From contig CALJAA010000100.1 in assembly GCA_938028465.1 (NCBI GenBank), positions 1 to 53,647 on the forward strand: a DNA stretch of 53,647 bases, written 5' to 3'. Every line of letters starts with the position of its first letter. The first letter of the stretch is position 1. Below the pieces are notes generated by a model. It was not told the DNA's origin. It ran no database searches and saw nothing but the letters and a program-made list of their open reading frames with translations. Origin of the DNA: an uncultured Granulosicoccaceae bacterium. GTDB lineage: Bacteria; Pseudomonadota; Gammaproteobacteria; Granulosicoccales; Granulosicoccaceae. The position numbers and the translations under genes were made by a program. Shown one piece after another: positions 1 through 5,365 of this stretch.

Positions 1-498
1 CTCACGACCACCTGGGCCAAAGTGTGTAACACTCTCAACGGCATCAAGTAGCTTTTTCGGATCCACATCGCCTAATACAGAAATAGCAACTGAACAACAG
101 ATGTCAGCCGAGTGCATGCCTGGGTGAATATATTCAGACGCCACAACTCCACCAACCGGAATTGTGCCCAGTGGGCCAGCAGGACAAGCATCGGGCATAA
201 TTGCGCCACCTTTAATGCCAGGTGTTCGCATAACCTCTTGCATAGTCTGGCTAACCTTAAACACGTTTTCTTTTTCGATGTCGTTATCACCTGCATCGAT
301 GTTCATGAAAACATTAGCTTCACCCGCATCGCGTAATTTCATTTTAGGCGCAGGAGCAAATGCCATGGCCGCCTCTAACGCCTCAACAAATCCAGCACCT
401 TCGATGATTAAATCGTTACCGTGTTTTATGGCCTCAGGGAACCAAGCACCTTCTTCAGCGCCTTTTTCTATTAGATGTTTGCCAGTTATTTTATTCAT
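1..498 (-). CDS. RtcB-family RNA ligase paralogue (3' part missing)
   Basis: The first 166 codons are visible; the rest lies beyond the left edge. The start is the ATG at 496-498. Residues around 95-135 read PDACPAGPLGTIPVGGVV and then HPGMHSADICCSV. These correspond to the metal-binding motifs of RtcB (the MPD-H and GVDIGCG region), here in the diverged form of RtcB paralogues that begin ITGK-LIE-G. RtcB joins 2',3'-cyclic phosphate and 5'-OH RNA ends using GTP and Mn2+, and repairs or splices tRNA. The gene is the last one visible downstream of the minus-strand tRNA array and the HNH gene, so cleaved tRNA is an attractive substrate, but that is inference. A missing active-site histidine downstream of the edge cannot be excluded. 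Confidence 0.85.
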   Translation of the reverse strand, partial: MNKITGKHLIEKGAEEGAWFPEAIKHGNDLIIEGAGFVEALEAAMAFAPAPKMKLRDAGEANVFMNIDAGDNDIEKENVFKVSQTMQEVMRTPGIKGGAIMPDACPAGPLGTIPVGGVVASEYIHPGMHSADICCSVAISVLGDVDPKKLLDAVESVTHFGPGGRE

Positions 499-576
499 TT
501 AAATTGTTCCTTCAAAAGCAGCCCATTTGTTTTGTAGGCTCATTAATTAATAGCATTGTCATCAGTTAATATCATT

Positions 577-642
577 GTCATCCCCGCGAAGGCGGGGATC
601 CATGTTTGATCGGGCATGGATCCCCTCCTACGCGAGGATGAC
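577..642. repeat. REP-like inverted repeat pair
   Basis: A copy of GTCATCCCCGCGAAGGCGGG is followed by GATCCATG and then an inverted degenerate copy ending in GAGGATGAC. Both halves are palindromic. Related copies occur at 12206-12369 and 31591-31638. It lies in the 148-base gap between the HNH and RtcB-like genes and may affect transcript processing between them. Confidence 0.8.
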
Positions 643-646
643 AGTA

Positions 647-1192
647 CTAAGCAACCAATACATTCTTGAATCTCGTCTTTAGATAGTCCATTTGATCAAC
701 CAGCACTCGGCGATTGGACAAATAAAACCATTCATACAAATTCGGTGCAAATGGTACCGCCAGCAATTTCATGTTGGCTTCTTCTGGTGTCCTATCATTT
801 TTGTGATGGTTACACCGCTTACAGGCTGTGACGCAGTTTTCCCAAATATCTGGGCCACCACGCGAGCGTGGCATCACATGATCGCGTGATAAATCACAAC
901 GAGCAAACTGCTTACCACAATACAAGCATAGATAAGCATCACGCGAAAACAGCAACGTATTAGTAATACGCGGTACAGATTTTTCTTTCACCCGACCTTC
1001 AACCGCGATGATCGCTGGGATCTCGATTTGAGAACGCGCGCCATCATGACTATAGCCACCACGTAGAACACTGGCCATATCACCCATTGTCCACAACACC
1101 AGACCTTTAGATGCAACCAGTGCTGCTTCCTCATAATCGATCCAGGCTTGTGGTGAGCCAGCTTTGTTCAGTTTTAGAATTTTCGCTTGCAT
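647..1192 (-). CDS. HNH endonuclease
   Basis: A 181-residue protein with a C-terminal HNH nuclease fold. A zinc pair CLYC is at 89-92, the DH of the catalytic segment is at 104-105 (followed by PRSRGG), N119 follows, and the second zinc pair CKRC is at 124-127 followed by NHHKN. The family is common in gammaproteobacteria, with a conserved N-terminal half of unknown role; no target is known to me. Its ATG lies 33 bases downstream of the last tRNA gene of the array and in the same orientation, so co-transcription is possible. It may equally be a resident gene that merely flanks the array. Confidence 0.88.
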   Translation of the reverse strand: MQAKILKLNKAGSPQAWIDYEEAALVASKGLVLWTMGDMASVLRGGYSHDGARSQIEIPAIIAVEGRVKEKSVPRITNTLLFSRDAYLCLYCGKQFARCDLSRDHVMPRSRGGPDIWENCVTACKRCNHHKNDRTPEEANMKLLAVPFAPNLYEWFYLSNRRVLVDQMDYLKTRFKNVLVA

Positions 1193-1225
1193 TTTCCTAG
1201 CTCGCTACGTTCTCATTAGTAAAAT

Positions 1226-1397
1226 TGGCGGAAGGCACAGGAATACACCAATCGCAATTGCGATTTGCTACAAGCAGCTCGGCTGCGCAGCCCGCAGGGG
1301 TCTAAATCGCTTAAGCGATTTAGACTTAAACCTGATGCCATCTAGTAACACATACCGTTTAGCAAACGGCTCCAGTACCCTGACTGGTTTACCTTCC
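1226..1397 (-). pseudogene. tRNA-Ser(GCU) interrupted in the T-loop
   Basis: Read on the minus strand the ends pair as GGAAGGT with GCCTTCC, followed by G73 and CCA. The anticodon arm is GCCGT-TTGCTAA-ACGGT, giving anticodon GCU, followed by a long serine-type variable region. The T-stem CAGG/CCTG is intact, but its loop is 89 nt long because it contains an 80-nt palindromic element (1247-1326). Without the element the gene would be 92 nt, close to the neighbouring tRNA-Ser. Whether the RNA is still folded and charged is unknown. Confidence 0.75.
1247..1326 (-). mobile_element. 80-nt palindromic element, copy 1
   Basis: Read on the minus strand it starts AGTCTAAATCGC and ends GCGATTGGT. It folds as a series of hairpins: an 11-bp stem GTCTAAATCGC with loop TTAA, a short CCC/GGG stem, GCAGC/GCTGC, and AATCGC-AATT-GCGATT. 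It shares ends and order with copies at 1818-1898 and 2946-3025. It encodes no protein. It sits inside the T-loop of a tRNA-Ser. Confidence 0.85.
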
Positions 1398-1402
1398 TCT
1401 TA

Positions 1403-1490
1403 TGGCAGCGAGTAATGGAATCGAACCATTGGCGATCTTATCCACCAGCCGAGTTTTCAAGACTCGTTCGCGCCCTGCGCGCTACTCGCT
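1403..1490 (-). tRNA. tRNA-Ser(UGA)
   Basis: The acceptor stem AGCGAGT/ACTCGCT is perfect, with G73 and encoded CCA. The anticodon arm is CGAGT-CTTGAAA-ACTCG. The variable arm is long (GGTG paired with CGCC), as expected for serine. The T-arm is AATGG-TTCGATT-CCATT. The D-loop between the GCGC stems is only 5 nt, which is abnormal. Confidence 0.88.
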
Positions 1491-1497
1491 ATCAATT

Positions 1498-1581
1498 TGG
1501 TGAGTAGTCAGGGAATCGAACCCCGCACGCCTAACGGCCAGAGATTTACAGTCTCCGTCAGCACCTTGCTTGTCACTACTC
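1498..1581 (-). tRNA. tRNA-Tyr(GUA)
   Basis: The acceptor stem GAGTAGT/ACTACTC is perfect, with A73 and CCA. The anticodon arm GGAGA-CTGTAAA-TCTCT gives anticodon GUA. A class II variable arm (GCC-GTTA-GGC) is kept, as is usual for bacterial tyrosine tRNA. The T-arm is CGGGG-TTCGATT-CCCTG. Confidence 0.92.
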
Positions 1582-1587
1582 ATAAAT

Positions 1588-1665
1588 TGGTACGCCCCCT
1601 CGGATTCGAACCGAGACGTAAACTGGGTCTAAGCCAGCTCCCTCTGCCAATTGGGGTAGAGGCGC
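1588..1665 (-). tRNA. tRNA-Leu(UAG), class I body
   Basis: The acceptor is GCGCCTC/GGGGCGT with A73 and CCA. The anticodon arm GCTGG-CTTAGAC-CCAGT gives UAG, which reads CUA. The T-arm CTCGG-TTCGAAT-CCGAG is canonical. The variable loop is only about 6 nt, whereas bacterial leucine tRNAs normally have a long class II arm. Charging by LeuRS is therefore uncertain. Confidence 0.85.
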
Positions 1666-1688
1666 ATTGTTCAATCTTTATTTGTTTG

Positions 1689-1765
1689 TGGTACGCCGAG
1701 TGAGATTCGAACTCACACTATCGAGGGCTTAAACCTCGTGCCTCTCCCAATTGGGCTACCGGCGC
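1689..1765 (-). tRNA. tRNA-Leu(UAA), class I body
   Basis: The acceptor is GCGCCGG/TCGGCGT with A73 and CCA. The anticodon arm CGAGG-TTTAAGC-CCTCG gives UAA, which reads UUA. The T-arm is GTGAG-TTCGAAT-CTCAC. The variable loop is 5 nt (ATAGT), so this too lacks the long arm of normal leucine tRNAs. It resembles its neighbour at 1588-1665 and probably arose by duplication. Confidence 0.86.
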
Positions 1766-1775
1766 ATTTTTAATT

Positions 1776-1932
1776 TGGTACGCCCCCTAGGATTCGAACC
1801 GAGACATTGACTGTTTCACCAATCGCGCTAGCGATTTGCTACAAGCAGCTTCGCTGCACAGACCCGCAGGGGTCTAAATCGCATAAGCGATTTAGATTAA
1901 AAACAGCTCCCTCTGCCGTGGGGTAGAGGCGC
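1776..1932 (-). pseudogene. Leu-like tRNA interrupted in the anticodon loop
   Basis: The two ends match the adjacent class I leucine-type tRNA (acceptor GCGCCTC/GGGGCGT, A73, CCA, T-loop TTCGAAT). An 81-nt element (1818-1898) lies in the anticodon loop. Removing it restores a 17-nt arm GCTGT-TTTTGAA-ACAGT, whose apparent anticodon would be UUG. The T-stem has one mismatch and the D-arm is shortened. The gene is probably non-functional unless the insert is tolerated or removed. Confidence 0.75.
1818..1898 (-). mobile_element. 80-nt palindromic element, copy 2
   Basis: It is 81 nt long and reads AATCTAAATCGC to GCGATTGGT on the minus strand, the same orientation as the host tRNA. Hairpin stems are the same as in copy 1, but loops differ (TTAT, GAA, TAGC). 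Removal gives an uninterrupted 7-nt anticodon loop, with no target duplication. Confidence 0.87.
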
Positions 1933-1945
1933 ATTAAAATTGTCT

Positions 1946-2023
1946 TTGTCAGGATGGCTGGATTCGAACCAACGACAACCGGATTCCAAGTCCGGGACTC
2001 TGACCAGGCTGAGCTACACCCTG
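1946..2023 (-). tRNA. tRNA-Pro(UGG)
   Basis: The acceptor CAGGGTG/CATCCTG includes C1:G72 and A73, the usual proline identity elements. The anticodon arm CCGGA-CTTGGAA-TCCGG gives UGG. The D-arm begins TAGCTCAGCCTGG. The T-arm is GTTGG-TTCGAAT-CCAGC. The encoded 3' end is CAA instead of CCA, unlike all its intact neighbours, and pairing happens to extend two bases beyond the acceptor stem. Confidence 0.9.
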
Positions 2024-2067
2024 ACAAAAACAACTGATTAAACTAAAGGGGTGTTATTACTTTTCAT

Positions 2068-2142
2068 TGGAGCCCTCGGAAAGAATCGAACTTTCGATCT
2101 TGTGTTTCGAAGACACAAATCTGCATTACCAACAGCGAAGGC
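2068..2142 (-). tRNA. tRNA-Arg(UCG)
   Basis: The acceptor GCCTTCG/CGAGGGC is paired (one G:U), with U73 and CCA. The anticodon arm TGTGT-CTTCGAA-ACACA gives UCG. The T-arm is GAAAG-TTCGATT-CTTTC. The D-arm is reduced to a 3-bp stem. This is one of three consecutive arginine tRNAs. Confidence 0.88.
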
Positions 2143-2149
2143 GAAAACA

Positions 2150-2225
2150 TGGCTGCCTCGGAATGAATCGAACATTCGCACGCCGCATTTCGTAGACGCA
2201 GGGCTGCAATACCAGCAGCGAGGCA
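2150..2225 (-). tRNA. tRNA-Arg(ACG)
   Basis: The acceptor TGCCTCG/CGAGGCA is perfect, with G73 and CCA. The anticodon loop CTACGAA gives ACG; A34 would need deamination to inosine by TadA. The T-arm is GAATG-TTCGATT-CATTC. The D-arm has the same shape as that of the tRNA-Arg at 2068-2142, so the two are probably duplicates. Confidence 0.88.
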
Positions 2226-2228
2226 ATT

Positions 2229-2304
2229 TGGCACGGTTGGCAGGAGTTGAACCCGCTATCGTCGGAGTAGAAGTCCGATGCTTATCCTATTTAGCTTCAA
2301 CCGT
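2229..2304 (-). tRNA. tRNA-Arg(UCU)
   Basis: The acceptor ACGGTTG/CAACCGT is perfect, with G73 and CCA. The anticodon arm TCGGA-CTTCTAC-TCCGA gives UCU (AGA codons). The T-arm is GCGGG-TTCAACT-CCTGC, with TTCAA instead of TTCGA. The D-stem is GCT/AGC. Confidence 0.9.
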
Positions 2305-2310
2305 ATTTTG

Positions 2311-2381
2311 TGGTACTCCGTCAGTGAGTTGAACACTGCACACCGATCATGTAAGGATCAGCTCTACCCGGTAGCCGGAGC
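2311..2381 (-). tRNA. tRNA-Val(UAC), short D-arm
   Basis: The acceptor GCTCCGG/ACGGAGT pairs except at 7:66, with A73 and CCA. The anticodon arm TGATC-CTTACAT-GATCG gives UAC. The T-arm is CAGTG-TTCAACT-CACTG. The whole gene is only 71 nt because the D-arm is shortened to about CTA-CCGGG-TAG. Confidence 0.82.
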
Positions 2382-2396
2382 TTAAAAGTTTTAATT

Positions 2397-2471
2397 TGGT
2401 GCCGCCTGTTGGTAACGATCCAACCTCCAAAGTTCTTCAAACTTTTGCTAATCCATCTCAGCTAAAGCGGC
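2397..2471 (-). tRNA. tRNA-Phe(GAA)
   Basis: The acceptor GCCGCTT/AGGCGGC carries A73 and CCA. The anticodon arm AAAGT-TTGAAGA-ACTTT gives GAA. The T-stem GTTGG/CCAAC encloses ATCGTTA, so position 54 is A rather than T. The same T-stem and ATCGT start occur in the Met and Gln tRNAs of this array. Confidence 0.87.
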
Positions 2472-2502
2472 GTTATTTAATCTAAATAGCTATCTTGTTT
2501 GG

Positions 2503-2577
2503 TGGTGGAGGTACAGAGAGTTGAACTCTGATCTTCGAGTTGCAAACCCGATGCTCTTCCAATTGAGCTATACCCCC
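2503..2577 (-). tRNA. tRNA-Ala(UGC)
   Basis: The acceptor GGGGGTA/TACCTCC contains the G3:U70 pair that specifies alanine, with A73 and CCA. The anticodon arm TCGGG-TTTGCAA-CTCGA gives UGC. The D-arm starts TAGCTCAATTGG and is canonical. The T-arm is CAGAG-TTCAACT-CTCTG. Confidence 0.93.
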
Positions 2578-2644
2578 ATAAAGCATTTTTTGAAATCAAT
2601 CGAGGTATTGCCGCCCTCTTTTTTGCGTATTGCAGAGTATTTAT

Positions 2645-2718
2645 TGGAGATGATGCAGAGAATTCAACTCTGTTATCGCGGGTTTGCAATCCGCAACCGA
2701 TACAACCGGCCCATCATC
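2645..2718 (-). tRNA. tRNA-Cys(GCA)
   Basis: The acceptor GATGATG/CATCATC is perfect, with U73 (a cysteine identity base) and CCA. The anticodon arm GCGGA-TTGCAAA-CCCGC gives GCA, with one A:C mismatch next to the loop. The T-loop is TTGAATT rather than TTCGAAT. The D-stem is CCGG/TCGG. Confidence 0.86.
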
Positions 2719-2723
2719 ATTAT

Positions 2724-2798
2724 TGGTATTCCTGACGGGAATCGAACCCGCTCGTTACTGGTAGAAAGCCAGTTGATCTGCCATTAATCATCAGGAAT
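2724..2798 (-). tRNA. tRNA-Glu(UUC)
   Basis: The acceptor ATTCCTG/CAGGAAT is perfect, with A73 and CCA. The anticodon arm ACTGG-CTTTCTA-CCAGT gives UUC. The T-arm is GCGGG-TTCGATT-CCCGT. Confidence 0.9.
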
Positions 2799-2803
2799 AT
2801 ATT

Positions 2804-2874
2804 TGGCACCCCGCCAGAGAGTCGAACTCTGTCTTTCAGTTTTGGAGACCGAAGCTCTACCACTAGTGCGAGGT
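2804..2874 (-). tRNA. tRNA-Trp(CCA)
   Basis: The acceptor ACCTCGC/GCGGGGT carries G73 (the tryptophan discriminator) and CCA. The anticodon arm TCGGT-CTCCAAA-ACTGA gives CCA. The T-arm is CAGAG-TTCGACT-CTCTG. The D-arm is short (CTA-GTGG-TAG). It serves as the uninterrupted reference for the broken copy at 2882-3056. Confidence 0.9.
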
Positions 2875-2899
2875 AATTAATTGGAGCCCGCCGGAGAGT

Positions 2900-2924
2900 A
2901 ATCTAAATCGCAATTGCGACTGGA
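2900..2924 (+). mobile_element. 25-nt deleted copy of the palindromic element
   Basis: It starts AATCTAAATCGC like the long copies and ends AATTGCGACTGGA, close to their GCGATTGGT end. This looks like an internal deletion that joined the two outer hairpins at the shared ATCGC. It sits in the T-loop of the broken tRNA-Trp. Confidence 0.7.
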
Positions 2925-2945
2925 CGAACTCTGTCTTTCGGTTTT

Positions 2946-3025
2946 AATCTTAATCGCCTATGCGATTAAGACCCCCCGGGGCTGCGCAGCAAAGCTGCTT
3001 GTAGCGAATCGCTCTCGCGATTGGT
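2946..3025 (+). mobile_element. 80-nt palindromic element, copy 3
   Basis: It reads AATCTTAATCGC to GCGATTGGT on the plus strand, opposite to the host tRNA. The first stem has a compensated change (TTAATCGC/GCGATTAA against TAAATCGC/GCGATTTA). Loops are CTAT, AAA and TCTC. Removal gives exactly the GGTTTTGGAG junction found in the intact tRNA-Trp. Confidence 0.88.
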
Positions 3026-3063
3026 GGAGGCCGAAGCTCTACCACTAGTGCGAGGTAATAAAT

Positions 3064-3137
3064 TGGAGCCCAATATAGGAGTCGAACCCACATTTCCTGA
3101 TTACAAAACAGGCGCTTTTCCGTTAAGCCAATCGGGC
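3064..3137 (-). tRNA. tRNA-Thr(UGU)
   Basis: The acceptor GCCCGAT/ATTGGGC is paired, with U73 and CCA. The anticodon arm CCTGT-TTTGTAA-TCAGG gives UGU, with a T:T mismatch at the loop-closing pair. The T-arm is GTGGG-TTCGACT-CCTAT. The D-stem is GCTT/AAGC. Confidence 0.87.
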
Positions 3138-3232
3138 GGTGTTTGTTGAAGCGATAAGGAGTCGCTGGAGACTTTCGCTTACTTAACTACAAACGCAAGC
3201 TCATCATGTTCTTGCGATTTGGCGTGGGACTT

Positions 3233-4483
3233 CTATTTCGCTTGCTCTGCAACCCTACGTGCAAACGAGCTTAGCTCCGATGCAAATTGCTCAAACGATG
3301 GATTGAATGTTGATATCGCCAACGGAAGATCAGATTCGGTTTCGGATTTCCATAATCCGTACCAGACATTTTCTTCCTGCTCACACCGCTTAACGAAGGC
3401 TCTGTCGCGCGGCGCTGTCAGGCCACAATTTCTGTAATCACCGTTACGACCATAGTGAGTATTCTCCGGCGAGATATGTATCGCTAAATGACTCAGCCCT
3501 AACACTCTTTGCGACTTATCAGTTCCTGAAATGTCGATGACATTAGGCTTTTCGTTAGCCGGTTTGTCACTATAAAATCTAATTAAGCGACTTTCTGGAT
3601 GTGTCGCGAACTCTTCCCAAAGCTGCTGATTTTTAGCAGGAATCACAACCGCATCATCTAAACTCTGAGCTAACAACCACGGCAACTCCAATGCGCCGTG
3701 CCTTTCAAGTTTCTTATTCAGTTTTCTTATTGCATTAACAGTCTCTACAACACCCCGAGTTGGCATAGCCTCATACCTCATAGCATCATCTGAAACACCA
3801 CGATCGATCCACGGCACAACTCGATGCAACCAACGAGACCATTTTGCAGCCCTGTATGACGACAAATAATACGCTGGCGACAGAGCAATAATTCCATCGA
3901 TGTCTTCACTACGCGATAGTGCTTTTTCGAGCGTTAATACCGCGCCCAGCGAAAAGCCGACTAACAGAACATTATCGGTCTCAGCTGAGGCCTGATCTAT
4001 CAGGTAATCTAGCGTGTCACTCCAATGCTTGAGCCTAACGTTTTTCATATCGCCTGCTCGAGTACCGTGGCCGGGCAATAATACAGTTCGGCTTATATAA
4101 CAGGCATTTGATAATACTTTGGCGATATCTTCCATGGCATAAGCAGTGTCGGACAAGCCATGAACCAAGATGGCTATTCCCTCTGCATTACCAGTACAGC
4201 TTTCCGCCGGTAAATACTCGGCGGGCGACGCCATTTTCACTTCCTTATCTGCCCTATCAGGCTCAAACGGAATTCGGTTTTGCTTAACTTCAGCTCTGAT
4301 CGATTCGGCATAATCACGAAACGAGGAATGAGTTAAAAATCGCGAAGGCTTAGACCAGCCACTCGGCGTTAGGAATTCCCGAGCTGCTTCAGCTTCATTG
4401 GTACGTGTGACCGTACATCCAAAAAGCATGGTAATAACAACCAATAAGAACACTATTTTTTTAAGCATCTGAAAGCAACTCAT
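3233..4483 (-). CDS. Alpha/beta-hydrolase lipoprotein within the tRNA array
   Basis: The protein has about 416 residues and begins with a lipoprotein signal: MLKKIVFLLVV, then ITMLFGC, where the cysteine would be lipidated. An oxyanion-type HG (LVHGLSD) is followed by the nucleophile elbow GFSLG; a late DDAVV aspartate and the histidine in LGLSHLAIH complete a plausible catalytic triad. The substrate is unknown; serine esterase or lysophospholipase-like activity is likely, at the periplasmic side of a membrane. I chose the ATG at 4481-4483; the ATG at 4466-4468 and a TTG at 4493-4495 are alternatives, and none has a clear Shine-Dalgarno. It is the only protein gene inside the tRNA array, on the same strand, between tRNA-Lys and tRNA-Thr. 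A link to tRNA biology is not evident. Confidence 0.85.
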   Translation of the reverse strand: MSCFQMLKKIVFLLVVITMLFGCTVTRTNEAEAAREFLTPSGWSKPSRFLTHSSFRDYAESIRAEVKQNRIPFEPDRADKEVKMASPAEYLPAESCTGNAEGIAILVHGLSDTAYAMEDIAKVLSNACYISRTVLLPGHGTRAGDMKNVRLKHWSDTLDYLIDQASAETDNVLLVGFSLGAVLTLEKALSRSEDIDGIIALSPAYYLSSYRAAKWSRWLHRVVPWIDRGVSDDAMRYEAMPTRGVVETVNAIRKLNKKLERHGALELPWLLAQSLDDAVVIPAKNQQLWEEFATHPESRLIRFYSDKPANEKPNVIDISGTDKSQRVLGLSHLAIHISPENTHYGRNGDYRNCGLTAPRDRAFVKRCEQEENVWYGLWKSETESDLPLAISTFNPSFEQFASELSSFARRVAEQAK

Positions 4484-4623
4484 AGCCGGAAACAATTAGC
4501 CTGCGTGCAAACACCGTAACGCAGTAAACAACCGTAAGACTAAAATAGTTTTCTGACGCATAGCTGACTTTGATTTTATGAGATCAAGCAATCGTTTGCT
4601 ACAGCACAATCTCACATATTGTT

Positions 4624-4698
4624 TGGTGGAGCCTGTGGGAATCGAACCCACCAAAGCCGGTTTAAAAGACCGGTACCTAGCCGATCGGTCTAAGCTCC
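4624..4698 (-). tRNA. tRNA-Lys(UUU)
   Basis: The acceptor GGAGCTT/AGGCTCC carries A73 and CCA. The anticodon arm CCGGT-CTTTTAA-ACCGG gives UUU. The T-arm GTGGG-TTCGATT-CCCAC is perfect. The D-stem is ACC/GGT. Confidence 0.92.
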
Positions 4699-4702
4699 TT
4701 GT

Positions 4703-4778
4703 TGGTGGTACCGGTTGGCTACGATCCAACATCCTCTGACTTATGAGGTCAGTGCTCTGCCACTTAAGCTACAGTACC
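4703..4778 (-). tRNA. tRNA with CAU anticodon (elongator Met or Ile2)
   Basis: The acceptor GGTACTG/CGGTACC carries A73 and CCA. The anticodon arm CTGAC-CTCATAA-GTCAG gives CAU. The anticodon stem lacks the GGG/CCC pairs of the initiator, so this is an elongator methionine tRNA or an isoleucine tRNA modified by TilS. The T-loop is ATCGTAG in a GTTGG/CCAAC stem. Confidence 0.87.
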
Positions 4779-4779
4779 G

Positions 4780-4856
4780 TGGTACTCGGAGTGCGGATCG
4801 AACGCACATGGTCTCGCTTATCGGGCGAGTGCTATTTCCTATTCAGCCATCCGAGT
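4780..4856 (-). tRNA. tRNA-Ile(GAU)
   Basis: The acceptor ACTCGGA/TCCGAGT is perfect, with A73 and CCA. The anticodon arm CTCGC-CCGATAA-GCGAG gives GAU. Position 33 is C rather than the nearly universal T. The T-arm is GTGCG-TTCGATC-CGCAC. Only one base separates it from the CAU tRNA. Confidence 0.87.
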
Positions 4857-4951
4857 TAAAAAAGTAGAGTGTTCTGGGAACATTGCGTTTCACAGAGTAT
4901 TTTTATCGACCGCACACTCACGCACGGCCTGACCATATAGGCAAATGTGTT

Positions 4952-5028
4952 TGGGGTGACTACACGGGCTCGAACCGAGTTGCACGCGGATCACAACCGC
5001 GCTGCGTACCTGTTTGCATTTAGTCACC
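4952..5028 (-). tRNA. tRNA-His(GUG)
   Basis: The acceptor GTGACTA/TAGTCAC is extended by the extra G-1 opposite C73, the histidine identity pair, followed by CCA. The anticodon arm CGCGG-TTGTGAT-CCGCG gives GUG. The T-arm CTCGG-TTCGAGC-CCGTG has one mismatch. The D-stem is TGC/GCA. Confidence 0.92.
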
Positions 5029-5061
5029 AAGGATTGCAAAAACCAGGCATCATCCTGATGT

Positions 5062-5085
5062 GGCGAGAGCCTGATTGCTCTCGCC
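5062..5085. other. 9-bp perfect hairpin in the array spacer
   Basis: GGCGAGAGC and GCTCTCGCC pair around the 6-nt loop CTGATT. It lies in the longest tRNA-free spacer of the array (5029-5232), which holds no gene that I can see. The stem is followed by TTTCC on the plus strand only, so it is a weak terminator at best. On the minus-strand array transcript it may be a processing structure. Confidence 0.4.
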
Positions 5086-5232
5086 TTTCCCATAGCTTTT
5101 GCATTTCACGAATCACGAGATGAAAACTCTCCTTATCCTGCTAACAGGCAGAGCTATTTTCACCTAGAAATTCGTTAACACCCCTAGTTGTAAAAGATCA
5201 TCCACCAACAACATAGGTTGGCTTCTTTTATT

Positions 5233-5307
5233 TGGCGCCGATGACGAGAGTCGAACTCGCTACTATCTACTAGACAGGTAGATTTCCAGCCATAGGAACC
5301 CATCGGC
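5233..5307 (-). tRNA. tRNA-Asp(GUC)
   Basis: The acceptor GCCGATG/CATCGGC is perfect, with G73 (aspartate discriminator) and CCA. The anticodon arm TCTAC-CTGTCTA-GTAGA gives GUC. The D-stem is TTCC/GGAA. The T-arm is GCGAG-TTCGACT-CTCGT. Confidence 0.92.
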
Positions 5308-5365
5308 AAATTTCGTTATCAAAAAACGTGGCCGTTTTAAACAGTTAAATTAAAATTTGTAAAAG

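Larger units (their letters stand above)
2882..3056 (-). pseudogene. second tRNA-Trp copy with two insertions
   Basis: The sequence is a near duplicate of the tRNA-Trp at 2804-2874, with a 25-nt insert in the T-loop (2900-2924) and an 80-nt insert in the anticodon loop (2946-3025). Removing both leaves 70 nt against 71 nt in the intact copy, and restores both loops. The discriminator region is also one base short. It is probably not functional. Confidence 0.85.

Noticed and set aside
1588..1765. Possible stop-codon suppressor tRNAs (anticodons TAG and TAA)
   Set aside because: Read 5' to 3' the anticodons UAG and UAA pair with CUA and UUA, which are leucine codons. Suppressors would need CUA or UUA.
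1497..2787. Open frames of 60-90 codons across the tRNA genes
   Set aside because: They run antisense through or across tRNA genes and have no ribosome site or protein-like composition.
1247..3025. Integron attC sites
   Set aside because: The repeats fold well, but I find no GTTRRRY core or matching inverse core and no integrase gene in the window.
1247..3025. CRISPR array
   Set aside because: The repeat copies are hundreds of bases apart, differ in orientation and are separated by tRNA genes rather than uniform spacers.
1226..3056. The 80-nt elements as self-splicing tRNA introns
   Set aside because: They are too short for group I or II introns, occur in both orientations relative to the tRNA, and one lies in a T-loop. 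Splicing cannot be excluded without RNA data but is unlikely.
5062..5085. Hairpin as terminator of the tRNA transcript
   Set aside because: No T-run follows on the minus strand, the direction of array transcription.
2578..5232. A hidden glycine tRNA in the array spacers
   Set aside because: I checked the spacers 2578-2644, 3138-3232, 4484-4623, 4857-4951 and 5029-5232 and found no T-loop with matching acceptor ends.
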